Part shown: positions 34,601 to 46,087 of the stretch, piece after piece
How the letters are laid out: every line of letters begins with the position of its first letter
How positions within the stretch are numbered: position 1 is the first letter of the stretch
Origin: Globodera rostochiensis
Taxonomy: Eukaryota > Nematoda > Chromadorea > Rhabditida > Heteroderidae
DNA length: 64,000 nucleotides
Assembly: GCA_018350325.1 (NCBI GenBank)
Contig: JAEVLN010000001.1
Coordinates: 733,501 to 797,500, forward strand
Direction: 5' to 3'
Position numbers and translations under genes: made by a program
Notes under the pieces: model-generated
Told to the model about the DNA's origin: nothing
The model's database searches: none
The model's input: the letters and a program-made list of their open reading frames with translations, nothing else

Positions 34601-37600
34601 TCATGTAACTGGATGCCAAAAAAAGACCGGCACCCGGAAATTCGGCTCACAAAGTGCCGGAAACCGGCATTCCGGTTACATCCCCTGGACACTAGAGCTG
34701 TTCGAGACTTGAAATTTACTGAGAACCAAGACCGAGAATGAACCCCCGAGACTCGAGACCGGGACCCAAAAAAAAACCGAGAAATTTCTCGACTCGAGAA
34801 CCGAGACCGAGACTCTTGAACAGCTCTACTGAACACATGCCGAATTTTCTGTTCAATTTTCACTGATCAACATTTTTGTGTCGCTTTAAGGGCAGCACTT
34901 GGGTGCTGCAGGCGAGGCGAATGGACGGCCGAATTGGATGGTTCACAATTTTGCCGGACCAAGTGAACACGCTGAACCCGCTGCTGGTGCTCATTTTGGT
35001 CCCATTGTTTGAGGCATGGCTTTACCCAAGTGAGTTTCATATTTTCAGTGTGCCGTTACCGGTGTACCGTGCCTGATCAGGCATGGAACCGGATGCCAAA
35101 AATGTCCGGAAACCGGAATCCGGCATGATGCCGGACCCTGCCTGGGCATCCGGAATCCGGCATGCCGGACCCAAAAATGCCCGGGCATCCGGAATCCGGC
35201 ATGCCGGGCCCAAAAATGCCCGGGAATCCGGAAACCGGAAATCCGGCATGCCAGACCCATGCCCGGGCATCCGGAAACCGGCATGCCGGACCCAAAAATG
35301 CCCAGAAATCCGGAATCCGGCATGCCGGACCCAAAAATGCCCGGGGCATCCGGTTACATCCCTGGCCTTATTGGCACATTCTTGAACTCAAACTTTCGAA
35401 AAATCAAAAAATTTTAAATCACTTTTTAGCGGCGATTTCACGTGCATAGAAAAGGTGCATGGAAATCATATTTCTTCAATTTTTTATGGAGAGACAAAAT
35501 TTACAGAAAAGTTAATTGGATTAGCGAAACGGACACTTTTGTTGTTCAATTCTTTTTTTACTGTAATTGAACAAATATTTGTCCCCTGCAGCGACAAACA
35601 AAATGTGCAAAGTGACGCCGCTCCGTAAAATGGCGATTGGCGCAATTTTGGCCGCTGTCGCATTTTGCATGGCCGGCTTTTTGCAGGTGACACGGACACT
35701 TTTTATGAGTTGCCCCACTCAAATTATAGGCCCTAATTGGTTGGAATTGTGCCGCTTTTCAACGCATTAATTAATGAGTTTTATAATTGAAAGTTTGTGC
35801 TCAAATTTTAGGCCCTAATTGGTTGGAATTGTGCCAATTTTAAGCGCTTTTCAACGCATTAATTAATGAGTTTTATAATTGAAAGTTTGTGCTCAAATTT
35901 TAGGCCCTAATTGGTTGGAATTGTGCCGCTTTTCAACGCATTAATTAATGAGTTTTATAATTGAAAGTTTGTGCTCAAATTTTAGGCCCTAATTGGTTGG
36001 AATTGTGCCGCTTTTCAACGCATTAATTAATGAGTTTTATAATTGAAAGTTTGTGCTCAAATTTTAGGCCCTAATTGGTTGGAATTGTGCCAAACTTTGA
36101 GCGCTTTTCAACGCATTAATTAATGAGTTTTATAATTGAAAATTTGTGGTGCAGTCGTTTCAGTACCGTTGATCATAACGTTTTATTAAATCAATTTGAA
36201 TCGATCGAAAGATTTTGAATGGTGCCATCCTGAACGTGCGGTGCCATCCGGAACGTTTGGTGCCATTAAAACGTCTGGTGCCATTCCGAACGGTCGGTGC
36301 CATTAAAACGTTCTAGTGCCATTCCAAAGGTCTGGTGCCATTCCGAACGGTCGGTGCCATTAAAACGTTCTGGTGCCATTCCGAACGGTCGGTGCCATTA
36401 AAACGTTCTAGTGCCATTCCAAAGGTCTGGTGCCATTCCGAACGGTCGGTGCCATTAAAACGTTCTAGTGCCATTCCAAAGGTCTGGTGCCATTCCGAAC
36501 GGTCGGTGCCATTAAAACGTTCTGGTGCCATTCCGAACGGTCGGTGCCATTAAAACGTTCTAGTGCCATTCCAAAGGTCTGGTGCCATTCCGAACGGTCG
36601 GTGCCATTAAAACGTTCTGGTGCCATTCCGAACGTTTGGTGCCATTAAAACGTCTGGTGCCATTCATTAAAACGTTCTGGTGCAATTCCAAACGTTTGGT
36701 GCCATAAGCACTTTTAAAATTCGGTTGAGTTTTAAAAAAAGTTATGGTCAACAACGGCACGGAAACTTTTTGGACGACGGAGCCATTTTTAATTTGTGCG
36801 GTCGGCTTTTCCTATTCATTGGACATTTAAAATGTTTTTAATATTTTTTGTTTAAATTTTACCATTTTTTAATTCAAATTTTAATTTTTAGATGAAAGTG
36901 AACGACACGATGGAGCCTCAACCGGAGGCTGGCAGCGTTTTTTTGCAACGTTTAGGCAACCACACGGGCCAATTTGAGGCTAATTACTCCAATTTGATAT
37001 TGCCACTCAAATTGTCGGAGGAACGAAAGCAAAAAGTGCAAATTCGTGCCGAAAATTACACATTTTCGACGCTCAGCGGCAACAACGACGCGCACGACTT
37101 GAACTTCACGTTGAATTTGGGCACCAAAGTGCCAACGAGTCGCGTTGTTGGGCTATTCTGGATGGATGAAAGGCAATTAAATGCACTTCACTTTTAATTT
37201 AGGGTTGGCATCAGGCAATTAAATGCACTTCACTTTTAATTTAGGGTTGGCATCCCCCCCCCCCCCCCCGCGACGTTCGGGGAGAGTAAAGTCGGGGAAA
37301 AACAAATTGTCGGGGAAAGCACTGTCGGGGGTTGGGGAAGAATAATTTGTCGGGGAAGGAATTGTCGGGGTCGGAGACCGGGGATTGCTCCAAAATCTTA
37401 AGGAATCGGGGATTGTCGGGGTTGAAAAGTCGAGCCGGGGTCGGGAAAGAACAAATTATCGGAGTCGGGGGTTGTCGGGGAAAGCATTGTCGGGGATCGG
37501 GGTTGTGAATTGATTGAACCGCCGTTTTTCAGCTCGGTCAGCGTCGACTTTCCATATTCAACGGAGAAAACGGACGTGGGCAAAACGCGCTTCTACTTTC

Positions 37601-40600
37601 TTGTTCTGCCAAATTCGGTGCTGAACGGTGTAAAATGTTATGCATTGGACGATGCAGGAACGGTAAGGCAGCGTTGTTTTTGTTGTTGTGTCATGCCATG
37701 GCATTTTGGACCGGTTGTTAATGTGCCATGACATTTTGAACCGGTTGTTGTTGTTGTGCCATGGCATTTTGGACCGGTTGTTAATGTGCCATGACATTTT
37801 GAACCGGTTGTTGTTGTGCCATGGAATTTTGGACAAGTTGTTGGTGTGCCATGGCATTTTGGACCGGTTGTTGCTGTGCCATGGCATTTTGGACAAGTTG
37901 TTGGTGTGCCATGGCGTTTTGGACCGGTTGTTGTTGTGCCATGGCATATTGGACACTGTTGTTGTGCCGGGCCATGGCATTTTGGACAACAACAAAAAAT
38001 GTAGAGCGAGCAGTATTTCCTCCATTTTTAGGCCGTCGCAAGCACAAACATCACCAACGGCGGCTTCATCGACATTCAGCCGGGCTTCTTCACCACCTCA
38101 CAATTTTATCACATCGCCTTCGGCGACTGCACCACGGGACACGACGCGAAGAAGCCAAAGTGTGCCGAACACATTGAAGTGCATGCGCAAATGGGTGCCG
38201 CCTATGTGATCGATTTGGTGTCATCTAACGCAAGCGAAGTGAGTGCAAGAAGTGAATGGCTACGGCACGGCACCCAAACCTTTAGCTGAGCCCAAAAATT
38301 TTACGGCATTTTCCATGCCTCCAATTAGAAATCAGACTGATCGAGATCTCGGTAAATCTCTATTCGGTCCTCAATGATCGAGATTCTCGATCGGTCCTCA
38401 ATGATCGAGATTCTCGATCGGTCCTCAATGATCGAGATTCTCGATCGGTCCTCAATGATCGAGATTCTCGATCGGTCTCCAAATCAATGCCAACGTTCGT
38501 TTTTAACATTACAGCCCATTGAACTCGTCCGGCCCAATTCGGTGAACATTCTGTGGCAAGTGCCACAACTTTTTGTGATGACTGTCGGCGAAATTTTGTT
38601 GTCCGTCACCGGATTGGAATTCTCTTATTCCCAGGCGGCGCCGAGCATGAAGAGTGTAGTGCAGGTGCAATTTACATACATTTGAAAAAAAAAATTTTGC
38701 ATCGAAACGCCAAAAATTAGAAAAAAAATCTTTAAAATATATTTTTAAAATAAATTTAATTGTTTTAAGGCACTTTGGTTGCTGACAGTCTTCTTCGGCA
38801 ACATCATTGACATTGTAATCCATTCACTAGGGCGCTGGGATTTTTTTAGAAAAGCCTACTTAAAAAATGCGGGAAAAATTCGAGTTTTTAATGTTTTACT
38901 TCACTATTTTTGGCTTATACGCATAAACCCGGTTTTTGGGGTACCATTTTGGCACTTTTTCTCACATATTTAGGGATTTTTCGACCTTAAAAATCCCAGG
39001 CTCTACATACTTCCCAAGTACAAACATATTGATTCCAAGTACATAACGGGCCAATTTTTTGATCCAAGTACACGCAAAAAAATTTTCTCCAAACCCATTT
39101 TTAGGGTCAAATTTGGTTTTACCCTAGACCGGAGCCGTATTTAGCCTTGGTTATTTCGTTGTTGGTGGGTCTGGGCGCCGATTTTACTATTTTTGGAAAT
39201 AAGTACGCTTTTAACTTTTGTAAGTACGCGGGTCCCCGTTTCCAAATACTGTACTTGGGGAATCCAAGTACATACGAATGGGAGCCTTGGGGCATCCAAG
39301 TACGAATGGGAGCCCTGGGATGCAATCACTTTCTTATAATTTTTGTTTTGATTTTTTATTCCATTTTTTTTTTTGATCAGATCATTTCGCACGTACAAAT
39401 TTCTGATCCCGTGGAGGAGTTCTTTGTCTATGCGGCGCTGATGTTTGCCGTCATTGGACTGTTCGTTTTGTTGTCTATGCGCTACAAATATGTGGACGGT
39501 GAGTGTCCCAACAAAAATTCAATCGATGCCCCCCCCCTAGTGATGCACGATACCCAAAATTTACCGAGACTCGATACCGAGACTCGAGACCCAAAAAAAC
39601 CCGAGACTTTTCTCGAGTCGAGACTCGAGACCGAGACTCTCGTGCATCACTCCCCCATACATTAAATTGAAAAGATCAATTTTAAATAAAAATAAAATTA
39701 TGTAATGTAAGAACCACTTTTTTTTATTTGACTTAGACTTACCGCCGGAATGAAACCCAAAAGACAAAGCAAAAATTGATGCAAAAACGGACGGTACAAG
39801 CTTGGCAAATAAGCACGGCGATTGACTATATAAATATAAATATGTATTTAAAATATAAAAGAAAATTCAGAGCATAAAAAAATGCAAGAAAACTTTTGCC
39901 GGTCGGGGCCCCGACCGGTTTCCAAAAATTTCATTTAGTTCCGACTAAATGAGGGAGGAAGAGAACGAGGAACACAAAACCCTACGAAGAAGTATGGTAT
40001 TTAAGGAATTGGTTAGTACTTTTATGTATGGGAGACGAATGCAGAGATAGCATCAAAAGGGAGCGAAATAGTGAAGGGAATGGAGAGGAAAAGAGAAGAG
40101 TGAAGCGAGAGAGTAATGCTGTCTGTCAACTCTCTCTCTCTCTCTTGCACAATTCTCTGCCTCTCTCACCTGTCGTTTACTCTTTCTCTCTCTTCTCTTT
40201 TCCTCTTCATTCCCTTCACTATTTCCACACGTTTTGTTTCTATCTCTGCATTAGTCTGCAACCCATACATAAAAGTACTCACCAATTCCCTAAATCAACG
40301 ACCGTTTAGCCGATTTTTGTCGGGGCGCGTGTGTGGGGGGTCCCTCGTTTAGTCGTAACTAAATGAAATTTTTGGAAACCGGTCGGGGACGCCCGACCGG
40401 GCAAAATTTTTCTGGCATTTTTTATGCACTGAGTTTTGTCAAATTTTGTTTTTATTTTCCAATACGTACCTATGTATTTATTTATAAACCAATTGCCATG
40501 CTTATTCGCCAAGGCTGCACCGGGGCCATATTGTTTTATTTTTATTTAAAAATTGACCATTTCAATTTAAGGACATTCGACTGATCCTTTCCGTCATGTT

Positions 40601-40853
40601 ATATCGATTTTATTCTGGCAATTTAACGACGCATCGATTGATTGATTGATCGATTGCTTTTTTAGAGCACAATTTGCACATTCCGGACTCGCCGGAGCGA
40701 AGTCGTCGCTCCAGCGACGAGTTCAGCACCGACCGACGCAGTGACGACGACCGGCTGGAGTTGGGCAGAAACAATGGCACCGGCGGTGGCGGCGCCTCGG
40801 GCGTCATCAGCCTCCCGTCACCGATGCTAATCGAAAAAGCGGACAGAAATTGA
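31614..40853 (+). CDS. pept-1: Proton-coupled oligopeptide transporter (PEPT-1/SLC15)
   Basis: PEPT-1 imports di- and tripeptides with protons across the gut apical membrane. Fourteen exons join in frame: 31614-31930, 32477-32585, 33099-33302, 33653-33919, 34426-34572, 34891-35029, 35592-35686, 36892-37172, 37533-37662, 38032-38238, 38515-38664, 38770-38814, 39381-39498, 40666-40853. They give about 798 residues, close to nematode PEPT-1. Visible motifs: GNEFCERFSFYGM (ExxERFxYYG proton motif), FYFTINAGSL (second POT signature), FWALYDQQ, then PDQVNTLNPLLVL, a large extracellular loop (36892-38238), GLEFSYSQAAPSMKS, and a cytosolic tail rich in SR/D ending KADRN. An acceptor TTCAG at 31598, 15 nt before ATG, fits trans-splicing. 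The junction after 37172 works only as a GC-AG intron (AAAG/GCAATT). Most introns are swollen by tandem repeats. Confidence 0.93.
31940..32440. repeat. 102-bp minisatellite in pept-1 intron 1
   Basis: About five copies of a 102-bp unit made of three related subunits: acccctgagaggggtttgga, acccctgagggggtttaaac and acccctgagggtttgaacac, each followed by T-rich sequence. Confidence 0.9.
33350..33635. repeat. Duplicated 127-bp segment in pept-1 intron 3
   Basis: The segment beginning gatttccccgagcagttcgg and ending gggcttccgggattcctgaa occurs twice (about 33355-33480 and 33482-33607), with a third partial copy at 33608-33635. Confidence 0.85.
34693..34828. mobile_element. hAT-type MITE in pept-1 intron 5
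   Basis: It starts TAGAGCTGTTCGAGA and ends TCTTGAACAGCTCTA, TIR with one mismatch. Flanks ctggacac (34685-34692) and ctgaacac (34829-34836) match at seven of eight positions. The interior has the ccgagac/ctcgagaa motifs shared with 16662-16799 and 39538-39651. Confidence 0.82.
35050..35365. repeat. GC-rich repeat in pept-1 intron 6
   Basis: Six or so copies of a 45-55-bp unit, ggaatccggcatgccggacc followed by caaaaatgcccgggcatcc. The right edge reads ccggttacatccctg, the inverse of the ggatgtaaccgg start at 31166. Confidence 0.8.
35715..36150. repeat. 80-bp minisatellite in pept-1 intron 7
   Basis: Five copies of a unit with ggccctaattggttggaatt, gcgcttttcaacgcattaat and gttttataattgaaagtttg; some carry a short extra caaactttgagc or caattttaa segment. 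Confidence 0.9.
36215..36705. repeat. Nested 18-20-bp repeat in pept-1 intron 7
   Basis: Alternating subunits ggtgccattccgaacggtc, ggtgccattaaaacgttct and ggtgccattccaaaggtct form a higher-order unit of about 57 or 95 bp. Palindromic open frames on both strands are artefacts. Confidence 0.88.
37255..37500. repeat. C run and gtcgggg-rich repeat in pept-1 intron 8
   Basis: A C run at 37254-37269 is followed by many irregular copies of gtcggggttggggaag/attgtcgggg. Just upstream, a 42-bp segment starting ggcaattaaatgcacttcac is directly duplicated (37172-37255). Confidence 0.75.
37685..37990. repeat. 30-33-bp minisatellite in pept-1 intron 9
   Basis: About nine copies of gccatggcattttggaccgg with ttgttgttgt linkers. 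Confidence 0.88.
38380..38485. repeat. 27-bp palindromic repeat in pept-1 intron 10
   Basis: Four perfect copies of tcctcaatgatcgagattct plus cgatcgg. The unit includes the GAGATTCTCGATC palindrome found in several TAGAG elements, so this is probably an expanded MITE interior. Confidence 0.85.
39538..39651. mobile_element. hAT-like MITE in pept-1 last intron
   Basis: It starts TAGTGATGCACGA and ends TCGTGCATCACT, a 12-bp inverted pair missing the final A. The interior is ctcgagac/gagtctcg motifs, as in 16662-16799. Both flanks are C-rich, so the target duplication cannot be defined. Confidence 0.65.
39861..40437. mobile_element. 577-bp MITE with long TIRs in pept-1 last intron
   Basis: Left arm: gcataaaaaaatgc, ttttgccggtcgggg, then ggtttccaaaaatttcattt, agttccgactaaatgaggga, ggaattggttagtactttta. 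The right arm repeats these in inverse order and orientation. The arms reach at least 150 bp. The middle is GA-rich on the left and CT-rich on the right (gagagagtaat, ctctctctctct). A piece of the same element is at 53140-53260. Superfamily not identified. Confidence 0.75.
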
Positions 40854-41822
40854 AACAAAATATGAAATGAAACAGACACGAGAGTCTCGACATCGCCGAA
40901 AATGTGAACAAAAATTCCTGTTCCCATCAATCAAATCATATTGCACATTTGTTCAATTCAACGCATAATTTGTGACACTTTTTCCTACGGAAATAATCAA
41001 TCAATCGGCGGCTTTTTCATATTTTAACAAAAACAAATTCGGCCGTCAGCCCCTCCGGCGATCTCAAAACAAAAACAAAACAGCGCCCACACAAACGCAT
41101 CCATTTTTTTAAATTTTTTATTTTATAAATTGCATTTTGTATGACTTTTTGTATTAATAATAATGCTCTCTCTCTCTTTAACCCCCGCAGTGTTGTTTTT
41201 TGTCCTATCATTGTCACCCCCAACAAATTTCAATTTTTTTTTTAATGAATCTAACCGTTGTTAACATTATTTTTAAAGAGAATGAGACCAACAGAGCAGT
41301 GTGGCACATTGTGTAAACTTGATCAAAATTATAGATCAGACTGATCGTTTCTCAATCGAAATTTCGACGAAGCTTTTCGAGATTCTATTTTCGGGTTTGG
41401 GGGCCACAAAATCAAATTTGAAAGGCACCAGAAAATGCGCTAAACATTAAAATAGCACCACGCAAGCTACTTAAGTGGCATAGAAGCAACTTTTTGGTTT
41501 TTGTTTTTACTGTCGCCGCGCTTTTTGTTTCATTTTTAAAAATTTGAATTTGTCGGTGTAACTTTTTTCCAAAAGATAGTGGACAGCCAAAGACAATAAA
41601 GGTCGCAATTTATGCAAATGAAGTGGAAAAAAACCAAAAGCTAAAGGATGTCAATACATTTAAAAGCAAAAGTCTTCGAAAACAAAAACATAAAAGAGAG
41701 AATGTCTAATTTCTTACTGAGAGAACAAAATAATTGAAAATTCCTGGGAGGTAAGAAAAATATTGTCAATTAAACGCATATTCTTATGTTCCCGACACTT
41801 CCATTCGTTCAATTGCCCGTCA
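40854..41822. other. Tail-to-tail spacer pept-1 / family copy A
   Basis: Presumed 3' UTRs of pept-1 (+) and of the next gene (-). 41330-41500 (gatcagactgatcgtttctc; aaatcaaatttgaaaggcac) recurs at 53260-53570 and, inverted, near 49620-49700, showing that it belongs to the duplicated zone. No gene was seen. Confidence 0.5.
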
Positions 41823-44343
41823 CTAACGTTCCATCGGTCGCTGACCAAAACGGCTTTGGTTGCCATTTGAAGGAGTTCGGCCATTGAAGCGATTGTTGCT
41901 GAAACGAGATGTGCTGCTGTTGACGGATGAGAACGACTCGAACTGCTGCTGCTGCGGCGGTTGTGCAGAGGACGGCCAAACGCGGTTGTAGAAAGAACTG
42001 ACCACCGGAATTCTTCCTGGAAATAATTATTTTTAAACGTGTTTTCTCGAAAAAGGTTGAGGTGCGCCAATGTTCTCCAAAATCCATTTAAAAAAAGATT
42101 ACGACGGAATGAGTCAAAGTTTGTCGACTCCGGCTGTTGGCGAAAGCCGGCACTTCCACTCGCCATTTGACTGTTGTTTGCTCCATAGCGACGAGACGTC
42201 TTACGCAATTTGTCAAAAAAGTTGATAGGGCTCTGACGCTCCAGCCCGTTCAGATACTGCTCCCCCAGGTTGCCTGCTTAACGAAGAATCGAAATAAAAT
42301 TTCCTTATCAGAATATTTTGTGCGGGGTAAATGAACATGTTCAAGAAAATTCCCCTTACGCATTCCGGTTCTGCTCGGCTTCGGCATGAAACCAGTGCCA
42401 GCCTCCTCTTCCTTGTACTCCTTCGCATTGTCTTCCCGTGACTTCTGTTGCACTTCGTACATTTGCTTGATGATTGGCCCAAAAATCGGCAATTTGCAAA
42501 GTTCCTCAAAACATTTTGTCACGTCCTCAGCCTTAATCACTTTCGGCCCGATGGAGTTGCTGGCATTTATAGTATCAATGAGCTTTTTTCGATCGTTGTA
42601 AAGACTGAGCAATTCCTTAACATCGATTCAAAACAATTAAATTGAGTCCATTCTCCCAAAAACTGACTTTGAATCCCTTAATTTTCTCCATCTGAAGCTT
42701 CCGGTCCGCTTCCCTATCGCTTTCAACAACAAATCGTTCCGCGTCCTGGATGGACAACAAAATGCACTCCTCGATGCTGTCGTTGTACGGCTTCAGTGCC
42801 CTCTGTTCTGTGGGGGAGCGCGTGTTGGATTTTTTGCGCATAAACCCAAGATCATTGGAAGTGACCGAATGCACGTTGTGCAAATTGCCAAGATGGTGCT
42901 TTCCGGACAACAGAGTTCGATCGCTAAATTTGAATGAAATTATATTGAACTGCTCCGTGCCGTGCTACCAAGGGCGTACCCAGGGGGGGGGGGGCTGGGG
43001 GGGGCTACAGCCCCCCCCCCGAAAATTTTTTTTAGGGAAAAAAAACCAAAGGGGGGACCCTTTTCTTTTGCAAAATTTTGTAATTTTTGGACAAATTTCC
43101 TTAACGAATTGAGTCAAAAATTCCGCCTATCGACACCGCCGACTCTCCTCCCTCAAAAAAATTTGCATTTTTGAAAAATTTGAAAACGGCAAAATTTTGA
43201 AATTTTTTAAACAAAAATTTTAAAGCTTCTAAAACTACCACTCACATTGGCTCCCAATCATTGTCGGCATTCTGTTCTTCACTCATCGGCACATCCTCCA
43301 AACGCCGTCCAGCTTCTTTGTTGGCCTTCTGTTGTCCTTTCATCGGCACATCATCATCGCAAAGACGTTCAGCTCCAACTTTTTCGGGCACATTTTTTCT
43401 GGCGCCCAGATTGCGGTTGGCGCTGTTGTTGTACAATTTCGGGTGAAGCAGCACTTTGTACTTGCCGCGATCTTTGACCCGCTCAGCACACCATTCGCCC
43501 GGGGCAATGTCGAAGAACTCGCCGAACTCGGTGTGCAGAAGTTGCAATTGCCGATCAAACATTTCCGTCAGTTGTTCCATAGACATGGCAAAATGCTTTG
43601 GCAGAAGCGTTTGCATCATGTGGCCAACCGTCGGATTGCAGTGTTCATCACCAGAAGCAAAAAATTGCTCTGTTTCAGTCATGAAGAACTCGTACAGCAG
43701 ATTTCGACAATCGGTGGTCAATTTGGCCTTCCGTTCGACTTGCAGAAGCGCCAAACATTTCTTCTTTTCCGGTGGTCGCCCAATTGTTATGGGATGCTGT
43801 TGATGCTCACTGATCTTGTCCTGCTTTTTAAAAGGAAACATTTCATATATAAATAAGTCGCTTATACCACCCCACTCCCCCTCCCTAATTTTATTAACAA
43901 CAATTTTACATGCTGAAGCGTGGCCGCAACGGGGTCAGTTCTAACTTCAGTGCCATCATTTCCAATTTCAGTGCCATCTGAGTGTTACAAAGATTACACA
44001 AATTGTTGACTGCTCATTTTACGTTTCGCGAGTGTCAAGCCGTAGCCAAGATTTTTTTTCGGGGGGGCCGATTTAAGCAATTTTTCCGGAAAAAAAAGTT
44101 GGATTATCACTTTCAAAAAAATTCATTTTCGGGGGGGGGGGGGGGGGAGCCTCCCCTGGCTACGGCCTTGGCGAGTGTATTACCTTCGTCATTTTGGCCA
44201 CCAACATTTGACACCAAGTCGTAACCGCTCTCAGTTGGGGTTGGCGAATCCGGGCGTTGGCGTTGAGCCAACTCGGCGAGTTCATCGGCCATCTCAGCGA
44301 TGGGCCAAACGAAAGTCGGCGACACGTGGCCTGAAAGAGTCAT
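41823..44343 (-). CDS. Unrecognised multicopy family, copy A
   Basis: I do not recognise this protein. Exons on the minus strand: 44343-44184 (ATG; MTLSGHVSPTFVWPIAEMAD), 43977-43910 (DGTEIGNDGTEVRTDP), 43823-43246, 42923-42668, 42615-42360, then 3' exon(s) from about 42276. All junctions keep phase. The large third exon has HPITIGRPPEKKKCLALLQ, EFFDIAPGEWCAERV and an acidic DDDVPMKGQQKANKEAGRR segment; the next holds NTRSPTEQRALKPYNDS; the next KVIKAEDVTKCFEELCKLP. The tail can be read through to about 41714, or spliced (TTTCCAG near 42021) into a Q/F/N-rich exon with SRFSNNRFNGRTPS ending at 41823. The second form is favoured because copies B and D keep that frame. The intron between 43246 and 42923 carries a G-rich insertion. 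No catalytic motif is visible. Confidence 0.65.
44039..44167. mobile_element. GCCGTAGCCA TIR element in copy A intron
   Basis: It starts GCCGTAGCCAAGA and ends CCTGGCTACGGC, inverted, with G-rich blocks (cattttcggggggg) inside. A partial second copy ends at 44577 (ccatggctacggcc). Similar ends appear near 15205. Confidence 0.55.
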
Positions 44344-44593
44344 ATTTCGACATTTACACGCATTACCATGTTATTATACAAAGGACTTTTCCATTAGGGT
44401 TGGCGGTTTCAGACCGACTGAACCAAAGACCAAGAGTTCGGTTTTGGTTCAAACATTACACAAACCGTTGTTTTTTTCGTGGGGGGGGGGGTATGCGATT
44501 TTTCCGAAAAAAAAGTTGGATTATCACTTTCAAAAAATTTCATTTTCGGGGGGGGGGGGCCCCCATGGCTACGGCCTTGGCGAGTGTATTAAC

Positions 44594-44740
44594 CTTCGTC
44601 ATTTTGTCCACCAACATTTGACACCAAGTCGTAACCGCTCTCAGTTGGAGTTGGCGAATCCGGGCGTTGGCGTTGAGCCAACTCGGCGAGTTCATCGGCC
44701 ATCTCAGCGATGGGCCAAACGAAAGGCGGCGACACGTGGC
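44594..44740 (-). pseudogene. Duplicate first exon of family copy A
   Basis: This repeats 44184-44330 almost exactly (GHVSPPFVWPIAEMADELAE to GGQNDE) with flanking sequence, about 410 bp upstream. Its donor reads gttaat rather than gtaata. It may be an alternative first exon or a remnant of the local tandem duplication. Confidence 0.65.
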
Positions 44741-46046
44741 CTGAAAGAGTCATATTTCGACATTGACACGCTTTGTCGTGCTATTAGGAAAAAACCAAGA
44801 GTTCCGTTTTGGTTAATCAAAGCAGAAACCGCCATTCCCCACTTCCCATCAGAATCTACCTTTTTTTGGGTGATTTCTCAAGAAATTAAAGTAAAAGAAT
44901 TAAGTTTGAATACATTTTGAGATGTCAGCATATATAAACAAATATGCGCGAATTTTGTTTTGAAAATCCTAAAAAAAAACTGGAAAAGCTCCGGGTAAAA
45001 CGTTTCCCAATTTCTTGCCTTTGTCTGCTGTCAGGTCACTGTCGGTGGAGTTGGGCGAACTTGTTGACATATGCAGTATATTTGTAAAAAAAAGCGATGT
45101 CAAATATATCTTAAGAGCATCAATTTTAGTTTTGGTCATTTATTGTTAGGGATATTGGCTAATGCACAATGAAGATACATATGTACATTATTCAGGCGCG
45201 TATCTAGGCGGGGGGGGGGGTGCGGAGGCACCGAAATTAATATCTTGAAATGCTAAAAATAAAATGCATCCTAACAAAAGTCAAGGGGTGCGCTTTTTCG
45301 GCTTTTATTGCATCTCCAGCAAGAATGCCATTTTTAGTTATAAACATCTCAAGAACAAATCAGAGAATGTGAACAATTTGGATAGGTACATGCTTATGGA
45401 GTAAAGCATTTTGTGTTCAGATTAATTATTCATAAATGAATGGTGAGAAATGGATGGATATTGACCCCTTAGCCTTTTCTGACATTTGTTTGCAAAAAAA
45501 GATGGGAACATTCCATCATCAATTTGAATATGTTGGGCAAAACGCTGACCAGAAAATGGGGAGGGAGAGGGGGAGGGGGGGGGGGGGGGGGGGGGATTGG
45601 CGGCGGAATAGAGCAGGACGGTCGATATGTATGTACAATCTCTGGTGATGTTCATCTTCACCCCCACCCTACCTTAACAAAGAGTCCAAAGAACAACGGC
45701 TCTAATCAAACCTTTCAAAAAAGTTCTGGGCACCCCCACAACTCGGGATTTTTAAAGTTTTAATTCTAACTTTTTTGATATTTGTCCAACCGAAAGCTTT
45801 AGCTTAACAATAGCTTTAGCTCTTCAACAGCTTTCGAATGGTTTTAAGAATTATGAAATAGTTGAAAGTGCGAAAATAGTACCAAAACCGGGTTCATAAG
45901 CAAAATAGTGTAATATGTAAATCTGCGCACCTTATTTGTTAGCTGAATTGCAACCAGAATACAAAAATAGTGACCTTACTCAAATTTGGGGCCAACTCAG
46001 CAAAAATGTTACATTTTGTCCAATTAACGGGTTTTCCGGTTTTTCA
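44741..46046. other. Duplicated spacer, no gene
   Basis: 44760-44890 and 44990-45540 match 56070-56160 and 56220-57310. A G run lies at 45572-45594. 45780-45860 resembles, inverted, 59860-59945. An exon-like acceptor TTTTTCAG ends at 46046. Confidence 0.5.
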
Positions 46047-46087
46047 GGATCCAGCAGTGTGATCGGATGTTGGAGCCACGAATGGAG

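Noticed and set aside
36313..36760. Complementary open frames of about 70 codons
   Set aside because: They are artefacts of nested repeats whose period keeps frames open on both strands.
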